Source of the DNA: Pseudomonadota bacterium
GTDB lineage: Bacteria; Desulfobacterota; Syntrophia; Syntrophales; UBA5619
Assembly: GCA_018819165.1 (NCBI GenBank)
Contig: JAHJQP010000049.1
Location: forward strand, 1-25,885
Reading direction: 5' to 3'
Length of the DNA: 25,885 bases
Shown: positions 1-6,857 of the stretch, in pieces
Layout: each line of letters opens with the position of its first letter
Position numbering within the stretch: the first letter of the stretch is position 1
Notes under the pieces: generated by a model
Database searches by the model: none
What the model was told of the DNA's origin: nothing
The model's input: only the letters and a program-made list of their open reading frames with translations
Program-made: the position numbers and the translations under genes

Positions 1-58
1 CTTTCCGCAGCAGGATCTCCCTGGTCAAAGAGGGGTTGTGTAACGTCAGCGCTTTCAT
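1..58 (-). CDS. Unidentified gene, N-terminal 19 codons only (runs off left edge)
   Basis: An ATG at 58 on the minus strand follows a strong ribosome binding site (GGGAGGTG, at 63-70) with normal spacing. The visible peptide is MKALTLHNPSLTREILLRK, too short for me to assign to a family. It lies 57 bp downstream of the last TIR gene in the same direction, so it could be a fourth gene of that cassette or the first gene of a neighbouring mobile element. The AT-rich gap 59-115 holds a TATGAT-like -10 but no convincing -35, so whether it is transcribed separately is unknown. Confidence 0.5.
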   Translation of the reverse strand, partial: MKALTLHNPSLTREILLRK

Positions 59-115
59 ATTGCACCTCCCGATATTTTTGGAAGGCAGCGTATCATAGAA
101 CAAAATATTTGTCTA

Positions 116-1198
116 CTAATTATTGTCGTTTGCTATAGTAACCAGAGATTGACAGGCGCTCAGCAGTGCTGACATCCCGGGCGCATATGAAAAGACCTTC
201 AATTCGACGGGATTGGGTAGCATGCCATTAATTTTCAATTGTTCAACACGACGCTTGAAAAGTAGGAAACGTAGGCCCTCCCTCAATGCCAAGAATAGGA
301 TTCGCATAAGATTACCATCAGGGATACGCACGCTTGGTACACGATCAAAAGGAAGGAATCCGGATGGATGTTGCAATCCAATGCGCGCATCTACAAGAAC
401 GGCCGGTGTCGCATATTTTTCCGCCCAGAGTACCTCTTGCTGGCACCAATAACGGTGTTCGTAGGCTTCCGTGCGTAGCATGATGATGAGAGAAGATCCA
501 ACACCAACCTCAAGCTCACGCTCCCAGTCACAACCTGCGGGGAGATCCGCGGCGTCATAAAAAGACCGCAACCAATTAAATTGCTGAATTTGGAATTTAA
601 GAGCGTGGGCAAGAGGTAGTCCATCATACTTTGCGTGGCTAATAAACAACCGCAGATACCCAGGCGGATGACCAGATGGTGTAGAAATTGGCAATCCCCG
701 CGCTAAGACAAGACGACCCTCGTGTACAATACGAAGCGCAAGCGTTGCCGGTCGCATGGCCTTTTCACCAAGCTCATGTACATGCAGCAGTTGCAGTGAT
801 GCAAAAACGGGGCGCTTTCGGGTAAAACGTAGGCCTACTCGTTCATCCATCGCGATGGCAATCATCGAATGCCGATAATTCGACGTTGAGGTATGAGTCC
901 AGCACTCAGCCAACCAATCCCACAGATCATCACTACCTTTGCCGAGGAGGGCGTCGTCCACTATTACGACTGTGACGGTATGGCAAACGCTATCTAAAAG
1001 CTGCGCTATTGTTTGTTCAAGCCGGGGGAATTCCCGAAAAATCTTTGTTGGAATGCCGATATCTTCACCTATAGGCAAATATCCGCCTGTTTCTGTTCCA
1101 CCTTGAAATGCGCTTAAAATGGCCTCTTCATACACTGAAGCATCCATGTCCTCAGTATGTCGAAAAATTAGAAGCTGCAATGGGGAAATTTCGGCCAT
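116..1198 (-). CDS. TIR-domain protein with an unassigned N-terminal domain (360 aa)
   Basis: Residues about 181-275 form a TIR domain: beta-A LRLFISHAKYDG, then FYDAADLPAG with DWERELE, and the box YEHRYWCQQEV in which Glu255 sits where TIR NAD-cleaving enzymes carry their catalytic Glu. Known TIR proteins of bacterial defence degrade NAD+ or make cyclic ADP-ribose-type signals; that activity here is inferred. Residues 1-170 are not recognised. They have alternating hydrophobic strands (VTVVIVDDALL, HSMIAIAMDE) that suggest a Rossmann-like or second degenerate TIR fold. There is no signal peptide or membrane segment, so it is probably cytoplasmic. It is third in a run of three TIR genes. The start at 1198 has only a weak AGGA upstream. 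It could be a sensor or an effector. Confidence 0.82.
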   Translation of the reverse strand: MAEISPLQLLIFRHTEDMDASVYEEAILSAFQGGTETGGYLPIGEDIGIPTKIFREFPRLEQTIAQLLDSVCHTVTVVIVDDALLGKGSDDLWDWLAECWTHTSTSNYRHSMIAIAMDERVGLRFTRKRPVFASLQLLHVHELGEKAMRPATLALRIVHEGRLVLARGLPISTPSGHPPGYLRLFISHAKYDGLPLAHALKFQIQQFNWLRSFYDAADLPAGCDWERELEVGVGSSLIIMLRTEAYEHRYWCQQEVLWAEKYATPAVLVDARIGLQHPSGFLPFDRVPSVRIPDGNLMRILFLALREGLRFLLFKRRVEQLKINGMLPNPVELKVFSYAPGMSALLSACQSLVTIANDNN

Positions 1199-1267
1199 AA
1201 AGTTGCTATCCTAATATTAAGTCTGGGGGCGAGAAAAAAATATCGATCTCCCAGGAAACTTGTTTCC

Positions 1268-1738
1268 CTAAGCGTCAGGATCTTGGTCTAGCCATTTATC
1301 GAGAGCCTCCGGATCCCACGCCAACTCTTTGGTGGATCGACCGTTCATAAGGGCACTTGGCATCGTAGCGTTGTCGTACTCTTTGAGCTTCATTCCTCTT
1401 ATTCGTTTCCAGGTCTTCTCGCCTGAAATTGGTTCTTTCATTTGAATGAATGTGTTGATTTCCCATTCCACCCAGTCGCTCTTGTGGGTTTCGCCACCAA
1501 TAAGAACTACGAGCTTTGAAGCATTCTCGAACTTTTTCTTGATTTCATCACGGACCGGTTTCGATCTGGGGTCGCTTGGCGGGTATTTGATGGGCTTACC
1601 ACTTCGGTCTGAGACAGGTTCTTTCAATGAATGATCACGAAAATCTAATGGATGTTTTGGGTTGGTTTTGAGCAATTTGAACCCTCCAACCTGTTTCTGA
1701 TCATCATGGTCAAAACTGATAAATACGTTGGATGGCAT
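1268..1738 (-). CDS. Small ThsB-like TIR-domain protein (156 aa)
   Basis: A compact single-domain protein of the MTH538/ThsB TIR-like family (Pfam TIR-like PF08937 group). It begins MPSNVFISFDHDD, the usual beta-A box, and carries LVVLIGGETHKSDWVEWEI at about 76-94, with Glu93 at the expected catalytic position. In Thoeris systems such proteins sense phage and make a cyclic nucleotide-like signal from NAD+; that role is inferred for this one. The ATG at 1738 is chosen because AGAGG precedes it at good spacing and the FISFDHDD box starts immediately. A TTG at 1756 in the same frame would add six residues. It lies 48 bp after the neighbouring TIR gene and 69 bp before the third, consistent with one transcript. 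Confidence 0.85.
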   Translation of the reverse strand: MPSNVFISFDHDDQKQVGGFKLLKTNPKHPLDFRDHSLKEPVSDRSGKPIKYPPSDPRSKPVRDEIKKKFENASKLVVLIGGETHKSDWVEWEINTFIQMKEPISGEKTWKRIRGMKLKEYDNATMPSALMNGRSTKELAWDPEALDKWLDQDPDA

Positions 1739-1786
1739 AGTCGATCCTCTCTTCAAAGTTAGGCGGGGCGGTTCAGTTGATATGTA

Positions 1787-2578
1787 TCATTCACTCCCCG
1801 TATTTCTTTGCATTTGGGGAATGGTCGAATTGACAATTTTTTCAGATTCACTCCTTTTGTTGAATGCCTGTTCAATATATCCCTGCATAATGACTCTATT
1901 ATCAGTCCAATCAAGTGCAATGGCATAACCCGATTCAAAATTAGCACTTAGTCTCCTTGGGACTAAATCAGGCGTGTATTTATCTGAACCATAATTTGTA
2001 TGAGAAGGTAGAAATAAACCAAGGACTCCAGCGTATTTATCTCCAACTTTATAATTCAGAGCACCTGAAATCTCCCAGTCAACATGCTTTCTGCATCTTG
2101 TATTTGCTCCGATCAATACAATTAAAACTGTAGTATCTAGGAGATATTCCTGCTGAATCAGTTGCTTAATGTAGTCAGCGCTATTATCGGAATCAATATC
2201 ACCATCTTCAACAGATTTACTTACCACGAGATCACCAAACAGATTTTCAAATCGTTCGCGATAATCTTGGTCATCATGATGGTAGTAGCTAATAAAAACT
2301 TTTCTTCTTGGGATGTTTTCCGGTAACTTAGAACCCCAAGTGTATAGATCATTATTGTAAGTAAAAACGTTCCCCCTTATCCATTCCCCTGCTTCATTTC
2401 TTGTCATTATTGAGATTTGTAATTTTTGTTCGGTTCTGTTTACCAGCCATTGCCGCTGACGGATTTCGCCTTCAGAAAGAGCAAGCCCATCATATGAATA
2501 AGCGAAAACATCGTTGATGAGATCGCCGTCTTCTCTGAAGGAAAGCTTTGTGACAAAATATTCTATGTTGTTTGCCAT
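1787..2578 (-). CDS. Two-domain TIR protein: DUF3892-like N-terminus plus ThsB-like TIR (263 aa)
   Basis: Residues 1-90 are a beta-rich domain resembling DUF3892 (for example VTKLSFREDGDLINDVFAY and GNVFTYNNDLYTWG). Residues 92-230 are a ThsB/PF08937-type TIR domain: RRKVFISYYHHDDQDY, then VSKSVEDGDIDSDNS, then TVLIVLIGANT and RKHVDWEISGAL with Glu169 at the catalytic position. The tail contains DWT and NNR-type motifs usual in this family, so it looks full length. The N-terminal domain may be the ligand-sensing part (inference). It is the first of the three tandem TIR genes. The ribosome site before 2578 is weak. Nothing clearly promoter-like was recognised between 2579 and 2680. Confidence 0.85.
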   Translation of the reverse strand: MANNIEYFVTKLSFREDGDLINDVFAYSYDGLALSEGEIRQRQWLVNRTEQKLQISIMTRNEAGEWIRGNVFTYNNDLYTWGSKLPENIPRRKVFISYYHHDDQDYRERFENLFGDLVVSKSVEDGDIDSDNSADYIKQLIQQEYLLDTTVLIVLIGANTRCRKHVDWEISGALNYKVGDKYAGVLGLFLPSHTNYGSDKYTPDLVPRRLSANFESGYAIALDWTDNRVIMQGYIEQAFNKRSESEKIVNSTIPQMQRNTGSE

Positions 2579-2683
2579 ATCAGCTCAAAAATTGACCATT
2601 GAACAGAAATAAATTTGTATCAGACATTTTCGTATGCACGGCTTCTTATACCGAGCAGCATAAAATCTTTCATGTCTTGCTGA

Positions 2684-2716
2684 TAAAAAAACCCCGCTCT
2701 TTGCAAGAAACGGGGT
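2684..2716 (-). terminator. Intrinsic terminator, minus strand
   Basis: ACCCCG at 2691-2696 pairs with CGGGGT at 2711-2716 around a 14-nt loop. On the minus strand the stem is followed by seven T residues (2684-2690). It therefore ends a minus-strand transcript arriving from higher coordinates, insulating the TIR cassette from it. No gene is visible immediately upstream on that strand. Confidence 0.6.
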
Positions 2717-2719
2717 ATT

Positions 2720-4020
2720 TGTCAGCCAATCCATATTTCCCTCCAGCATGGTTATACGGGATGGAACTTATCTAACGGCCTTCCACATTTTTTGTATTGC
2801 TACCACGATTTTCATTTCAAATCTACTATTTCAATGAAAACGTTCCATCTAAGGCTTTCACGAAGTGGTACGCAAGGTTCGCGCCGGCCATTTCCGCTGC
2901 CCCATGGACCGGCACCGCCCTTGCTTTTCTTCGCGCGGCGTTTTATTCCCGCCAACATCCCCGACCGCCACCCCGGAAGGGGCAAGGGCCACGCCAGCCC
3001 CTGGCGGGTCTGTCATGTCCCTTGCTGCGGTACGCAAACGCCGCGCCGGTCTTGCGGGCTGTCATGCCACTTGCAATCAGGGCACAGACCGCGCCGCCGG
3101 GGGCGTAACGGTCCGTGCATTGTCGGCAGGCGGCTTGCCAGCCCTCCAGCCCGTCACGTCCTTTGCATTTTTCTTTTGTTTCCGAGTCCGGCGTGCCGCC
3201 GGCAGCCGGGCATAGGCCATGCCCCACCCGCTTGGTTGGAGCCGCACCCCAGGTCAAGGAGTCTGCGAGGATGGTGGCGGCGTTGCAGTCGCCGGGATCG
3301 CGCCGAAGCGTCGCTCCTTGCCGGCTTTGTGCACCCCCGCCACCCCGGTATTCCCCCACCCTCCCTCGCGGTTGCAATCGCCCTTGGGGCCGCGCTTCGC
3401 GCCTCCCCGTCGGGCGATTAACACCCGCTCCCGTCCGCCCCGAAGGGGCTCCCTCTTTGCCTCCAGGGCAGGCCTGACGACCGCTTCGCGGCGACAGGCC
3501 CGCCCTTCCGGCTGAAGGTACTTTCCCTTTGCCCGGTCCCGGCAGATTTCGCTTCGCTCAGACTGCCGGGATCGGGCTTTTCCACGGACGGCTCCGCGTC
3601 CTTCGGACGCTCCGCTCGTCCGCGCAAACATGAATCATGAATTTTGAGCTCCGGGCCGAAGGCAGACACGCACTTCGCGGTGACTACCGCGGCCCTCCGA
3701 TCTTTTCTTTTATTGCCTGGACCCGGAGCGACCTCGCTTCGCGCGGACGCACCGGGTCCGGGCCTGGTATGCGGTGCGCACGACAGCCGCCGTGACTCGC
3801 CCTTCGCTACGCTCCGGACGAGACACGTCTCCCTTTTCGCGCCCTCGCCCTCAAGACCGCTGACGCGGACTCCAGGGCGCCGGACGGTCCCTCCCTCCGG
3901 TCGCGACCTTCCGGTCGGGCGCGATTGAACACCTGGCCGGCAAGGACAGAAACCCCGCCGGCCGCCACGGAGGACGACGAGATCCCGTTTTGAATCATGG
4001 ATGAAGGATTGAAACGGGGA
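2720..4020. other. GC-rich, hairpin-dense region with no credible protein gene
   Basis: From about 2850 to 3950 base composition becomes strikingly GC-rich compared with the TIR genes to the left and the toxin-antitoxin genes to the right. Open frames exist on both strands, but they are low-complexity (rich in Arg, Pro, Gly, Ala), overlap one another, lack ribosome sites and show no family motif, so I treat them as by-products of composition. The stretch is packed with short inverted repeats with TTC or GAA loops: 3437-3449, 3481-3491, 3535-3545 with 3563-3573, 3585-3590 with 3617-3622 enclosing 3596-3601 with 3605-3610, 3719-3726 with 3752-3759, and the palindrome at 3899-3908. It may be relict plasmid or integrative-element DNA, or encode structured RNA. 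Confidence 0.6.
3585..3622. repeat. Nested inverted repeat
   Basis: CGGACG (3585-3590) pairs with CGTCCG (3617-3622). Inside it GCGTCC (3596-3601) pairs with GGACGC (3605-3610) across a TTC loop. It is the most elaborate of the many small hairpins in the GC-rich stretch and lies just after an 11-bp stem (3535-3545 with 3563-3573). Confidence 0.6.
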
Positions 4021-4061
4021 AAAAGAGAAGGCAACCCCGAGAGGATCAGGGTTGCCTTCTT
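4021..4061 (-). terminator. Strong intrinsic terminator, minus strand
   Basis: A perfect 12-bp stem is formed by AGAAGGCAACCC (4027-4038) and GGGTTGCCTTCT (4050-4061). On the minus strand the stem is followed by CTCTTTTT, the T tract (4021-4028). It lies just downstream of the winged-helix remnant ending at 4077 and probably ends that transcript and that of the toxin-antitoxin operon. Confidence 0.8.
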
Positions 4062-4076
4062 GTCTGTATCTTCCTT

Positions 4077-4271
4077 TTACATCCGTACGGCGCCTGCGCC
4101 ATATTCGCGGCCAGAAGAGGCATACAAACCGAACTGAACCGTGAAATCCGTTGCTTCGACAACCGGCCGGATATTTCGGCGCACCTTCTCCATCCTCACA
4201 ATACCGTACCGGGCCATCGTCTTGAGCGTCCGGGAGAGGTTGCTGCTGCTGCGTCCCGTCGCCACAACCAT
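4077..4271 (-). pseudogene. Remnant of a COG4190-type winged-helix regulator (C-terminal part)
   Basis: The 64-codon frame encodes the recognition part of a MarR-like winged helix, GRSSSNLSRTLKTMARYGIV, followed by a wing and a conserved VEATDFTVQFGL-type tail. This is the C-terminal half of COG4190/HVO_A0114-type predicted regulators, which are usually over 100 residues. The frame extends upstream only to a TAA at 4317-4319, and the extra codons do not look like the missing N-terminal helices. No ribosome site precedes the ATG at 4271. I read it as a truncated gene. Such regulators often act as antitoxins next to small toxins, which fits the neighbouring toxin-antitoxin pair, but no partner is visible. 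Confidence 0.55.
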
Positions 4272-4442
4272 TTTTATACGAGTATCCGGCGCATCAATTG
4301 ACAGTGTTGGGGCCAGTTAAAGATGATTCCTGGAAATGGCAGAGATGATGTTTCAAATCTGACTTACATTTTTCTTGAGTATTCTTAAGAGATAGATTCG
4401 GATGGCTTTCAGGGCATTTTGAAGGGAGGCCCGGGGCAGTAT

Positions 4443-4835
4443 TTATGGCGTTTGGAATTTTTTCATCATTTCGTCATCGAACGTGACGAGCTCTGTTTCA
4501 TATTCCTTGGCAGTCTGCATCACCAGGGCGTCCATGCCCCGAACGCCCTTTTGAATGGCGAGATCGGCGGCATCTACGGCCGCCTTTTGATCCAGGATGA
4601 CAAAGGAGACATTCTCGATCTTAAGCAGCTCCTCCTTTACCTCGGTCGCCAACTCCTCGGAGCCGGTTCTGCGCCGAATCGCCGCGACAACCTCTACGAA
4701 CACGGAATAAGGCATGATGGCAACATCCCCGCCCACGATGACGGCATCCCAAATCCGCATGGCCTCGCCGTGTCGTGGTTCATTTTCAAGGAGGGATGCG
4801 ATGATGACGGAACTGTCGATGGTCAGCTTTTTCAT
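4443..4835 (-). CDS. PIN-domain toxin (VapC-like endoribonuclease, 130 aa)
   Basis: A single PIN domain of normal length. The acidic metal-binding residues are all present: Asp7 in TIDSSVII, Glu48 in VFVEVVAAIRRRTG, Asp102 in RGMDALVMQTAKE and Asp120/Asp121 in VTFDDEMM. VapC-type toxins are Mg2+-dependent RNases that stop translation when the antitoxin is lost; the RNA target here is unknown. The start at 4835 shares a base with the stop of the upstream antitoxin gene, so the two are translationally coupled as in typical toxin-antitoxin operons. Confidence 0.88.
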   Translation of the reverse strand: MKKLTIDSSVIIASLLENEPRHGEAMRIWDAVIVGGDVAIMPYSVFVEVVAAIRRRTGSEELATEVKEELLKIENVSFVILDQKAAVDAADLAIQKGVRGMDALVMQTAKEYETELVTFDDEMMKKFQTP

Positions 4836-5041
4836 TATACCCTATCCCGCTGCTGCCTGATTTCATCAACGGCGGAAACATGATCCCACCTGACGGAAAT
4901 CTTCTTTCCCAGCGATTTCCAGGCGTTTGTTTTCCTGACTGCTCCGGCAGGGGGCTGCACCTTCTGCAGAATCATCTCTTTTTTGATTTCGTTCAGTTCA
5001 TGGACCAACCTGTCCAATCGCTGTTCCATTGCGGTAGGCAT
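4835..5041 (-). CDS. Antitoxin partner of the PIN toxin (68 aa)
   Basis: A small charged protein with a predicted coiled-coil N-terminus (about residues 4-26, heptad pattern in MEQRLDRLVHELNEIKKEM) and a C-terminal segment, WKSLGKKISVRWDHVSAVDEI, of the kind that wraps the partner PIN toxin. No AbrB or ribbon-helix-helix DNA-binding motif is evident, so autoregulation is uncertain. A strong ribosome site, GAGGAGG, lies seven bases before the ATG at 5041. Its stop overlaps the toxin start. Assignment as antitoxin rests on position, size and coupling. Confidence 0.8.
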   Translation of the reverse strand: MPTAMEQRLDRLVHELNEIKKEMILQKVQPPAGAVRKTNAWKSLGKKISVRWDHVSAVDEIRQQRDRV

Positions 5042-5459
5042 GGCAAACCTCCTCTTATGTATTCATCCTTCTGTTGAAAATCGTCTTCCAGGGCAGCGTA
5101 AAGGAAGATGTTGATGTCAATGTCCTTATAGCATCACTGCTTTATTTTTTCATTATTAAAAACGGAGTCAGCGACATTCTTGGGGCGGGGTTCGAGAGGT
5201 TCGGGAGCCGATTGGTCCTGAACGCCCGGATAGAAACGTCGGCGCGGATTTATCGTTCCGCTTTCGTCTCACCATTGATCCAACTATCCAACATGATTGC
5301 ATATTATCGTTCCACTTTCGTTCCACCTTCTGAGATGGAGCCATCTCCCACGATATAATATGTCCCTCACCCGGATCCATGCGACACGATCCATCCATCT
5401 TCAACCGTTCCCTTAAACAGGATGAACCAATTTTCTGATTCATGTCCATAGCGACGATT
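5042..5459. other. Intergenic region between the toxin-antitoxin operon and nuoN
   Basis: No credible gene was found on either strand. It contains the upstream region of the antitoxin gene and the 3' flank of nuoN. The only structure I could support is a pair of imperfect 23-bp direct repeats (5251-5273 and 5305-5327). No clear terminator for the nuo operon was recognised. Confidence 0.55.
5251..5327. repeat. Pair of 23-bp direct repeats, 54 bp apart
   Basis: The segments 5251-5273 and 5305-5327 both read TATCGTTCC-R-CTTTCGT followed by a CACC ending, with about three mismatches. Their start-to-start distance is 54 bp. They lie in the untranslated region 3' of nuoN and could be binding sites or a small duplication. 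Confidence 0.5.
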
Positions 5460-6845
5460 TTACATCGCGCGGCGGAAGAGATCGATGAGGCCGAAGGGAA
5501 GGAGACCGAGGTAAATAATAATAATGTTGAAGAGATAGCAGAGCACCTTTTCGTGAAAGGCCAGATAGAGAGGCTGCAGATCCTCTGACTCGCGGGAATA
5601 GCTGATCCTGACGAGGTTGAGGTAGTAGAAGATGGATATGACGGTGTTGACGGCCGCGATAATGACAATGGCAAGATGACCTGCCTTGAAGGCGGCCACA
5701 AAAAGGAAGAACTTGCCGGTAAAACCGCCCGTAGGCGGAATCCCCGCCAGAGAGAAGGCGGCCACGGCCAGGGTCAGGGCCAGCAGCGGAGACCTTCTGG
5801 CAAGACCGCTCAAGTCGTTTATCGAGACATTCTCCCCCCCTCGCGAAAGCAGCATGACCACATAGAAACAGGCAAGATTCATGAAGAGATAAACGGTAAT
5901 ATAATAAACAACGGCCGCATTCCCCTCCTCGTTGAAGGAGAGAAGACCCATCATCAGGTAGCCGGCGTGGGCGATTCCCGAATAGGCGAGCAGCCTTTTC
6001 ACATCCTTCTGGACAAGGCCCACCAGGTTGCCGAGGGTCATGGAAAAGGCGGCAAGCACGATGATCACCGTCGCCAGTTGCGCCGGGGCAAAAGAGGCAA
6101 GCATAGCCAGCCTGATGAGCAGCGCCGTGGCGGCAATCTTGGGAATCGTCGCGATAAACGTTGTCGTGGCGTCAGATGCGCCTTCGTAGATGTCCGGCGC
6201 CCAAAAATGCAGGGGGAAAAGAGAAAGCTTAAAGAAAAACGCCGTCAGGGTGAGGATCAAGGCCAGTACCCCCAGCGGCTGGGCAAGAAATTGGGGCAAC
6301 TTTGCCATGATATCTGTGAGATAAGTAGAATGGGCCATGCCGTAGAGGTAGCCCATGCCATAAAGCATGATACCTGTCGAAATGGCTCCGAAAAAAAGAT
6401 ATTTCATTGCCGCTTCAAGCTGCCTCTTTGTCTGGGCCTTTCTCAAAGGAACGACGGCATAGAGACTGAAAGAGGAAATCTCCAGACTTATGACGATGGA
6501 AATAAGCTCTACCGAACTGACAAGGATCATGAGGCCCAGGGTGGAAAACCCAAGAAACATGAAAAATTCAGGCAAGTTCTCCACTTCGTTTTCTTTCTCG
6601 AACATGAAAACGACGAGAGTAAATCCAGTGGAGAGCAATACCTTGAATACCTGAGAGAAAAAATCCACCTGGTAGGCCCCGGAAAAAAGATCGCCCCGTG
6701 CGCCCGAGCAGGCCAGAGTAACGGCAAAACCCACCAGGGCAAGACCTCTTGCCGCGGTGAAAAGTGCGATCTTTTTCTTTCCCAGCGAAAGGAAGAGAAA
6801 GAAAATGGAAAAGAAAAGCATGTACAGTTCGGGAAGCAGCGTCAT
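5460..6845 (-). CDS. nuoN: NADH-quinone oxidoreductase subunit N
   Basis: A polytopic antiporter-like membrane subunit of complex I, 461 residues, about the usual length. The proton-channel residues are visible: Glu122 in VISLEISSFSLY (TM5) and Lys206 in TAFFFKLSLFPLHFWAPD (TM7), with the family box HFWAPDIYEGAS. The mid-membrane GVLQKD-like segment LVGLVQKDVKRLLAYSGIAHAGY and AAFSLAGIPPTGGFTGKF are typical of NuoN. It is the last gene of the operon, starting 12 bp after the nuoM stop. AAGGG lies nine bases before the ATG. Confidence 0.96.
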   Translation of the reverse strand: MTLLPELYMLFFSIFFLFLSLGKKKIALFTAARGLALVGFAVTLACSGARGDLFSGAYQVDFFSQVFKVLLSTGFTLVVFMFEKENEVENLPEFFMFLGFSTLGLMILVSSVELISIVISLEISSFSLYAVVPLRKAQTKRQLEAAMKYLFFGAISTGIMLYGMGYLYGMAHSTYLTDIMAKLPQFLAQPLGVLALILTLTAFFFKLSLFPLHFWAPDIYEGASDATTTFIATIPKIAATALLIRLAMLASFAPAQLATVIIVLAAFSMTLGNLVGLVQKDVKRLLAYSGIAHAGYLMMGLLSFNEEGNAAVVYYITVYLFMNLACFYVVMLLSRGGENVSINDLSGLARRSPLLALTLAVAAFSLAGIPPTGGFTGKFFLFVAAFKAGHLAIVIIAAVNTVISIFYYLNLVRISYSRESEDLQPLYLAFHEKVLCYLFNIIIIYLGLLPFGLIDLFRRAM

Positions 6846-6857
6846 CGGGTCAAACCC

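Noticed and set aside
2792..3421. Long plus-strand open frame rich in Arg, Pro and Gly in the GC-rich region
   Set aside because: No ribosome site, no domain, overlaps several equally open frames on both strands; explained by high GC content.
2943..3631. Minus-strand open frames of 144 and 125 codons
   Set aside because: Low-complexity composition, mutual overlap and no recognisable motif; not supported as genes.
2691..3950. CRISPR-like array in the repeat-rich region
   Set aside because: The inverted repeats differ from one another and have no constant repeat-spacer periodicity; no cas gene present.
5074..5358. 94-codon plus-strand frame in the nuoN 3' flank
   Set aside because: Starts at a TTG without a ribosome site and spans the direct repeats; no similarity recognised.
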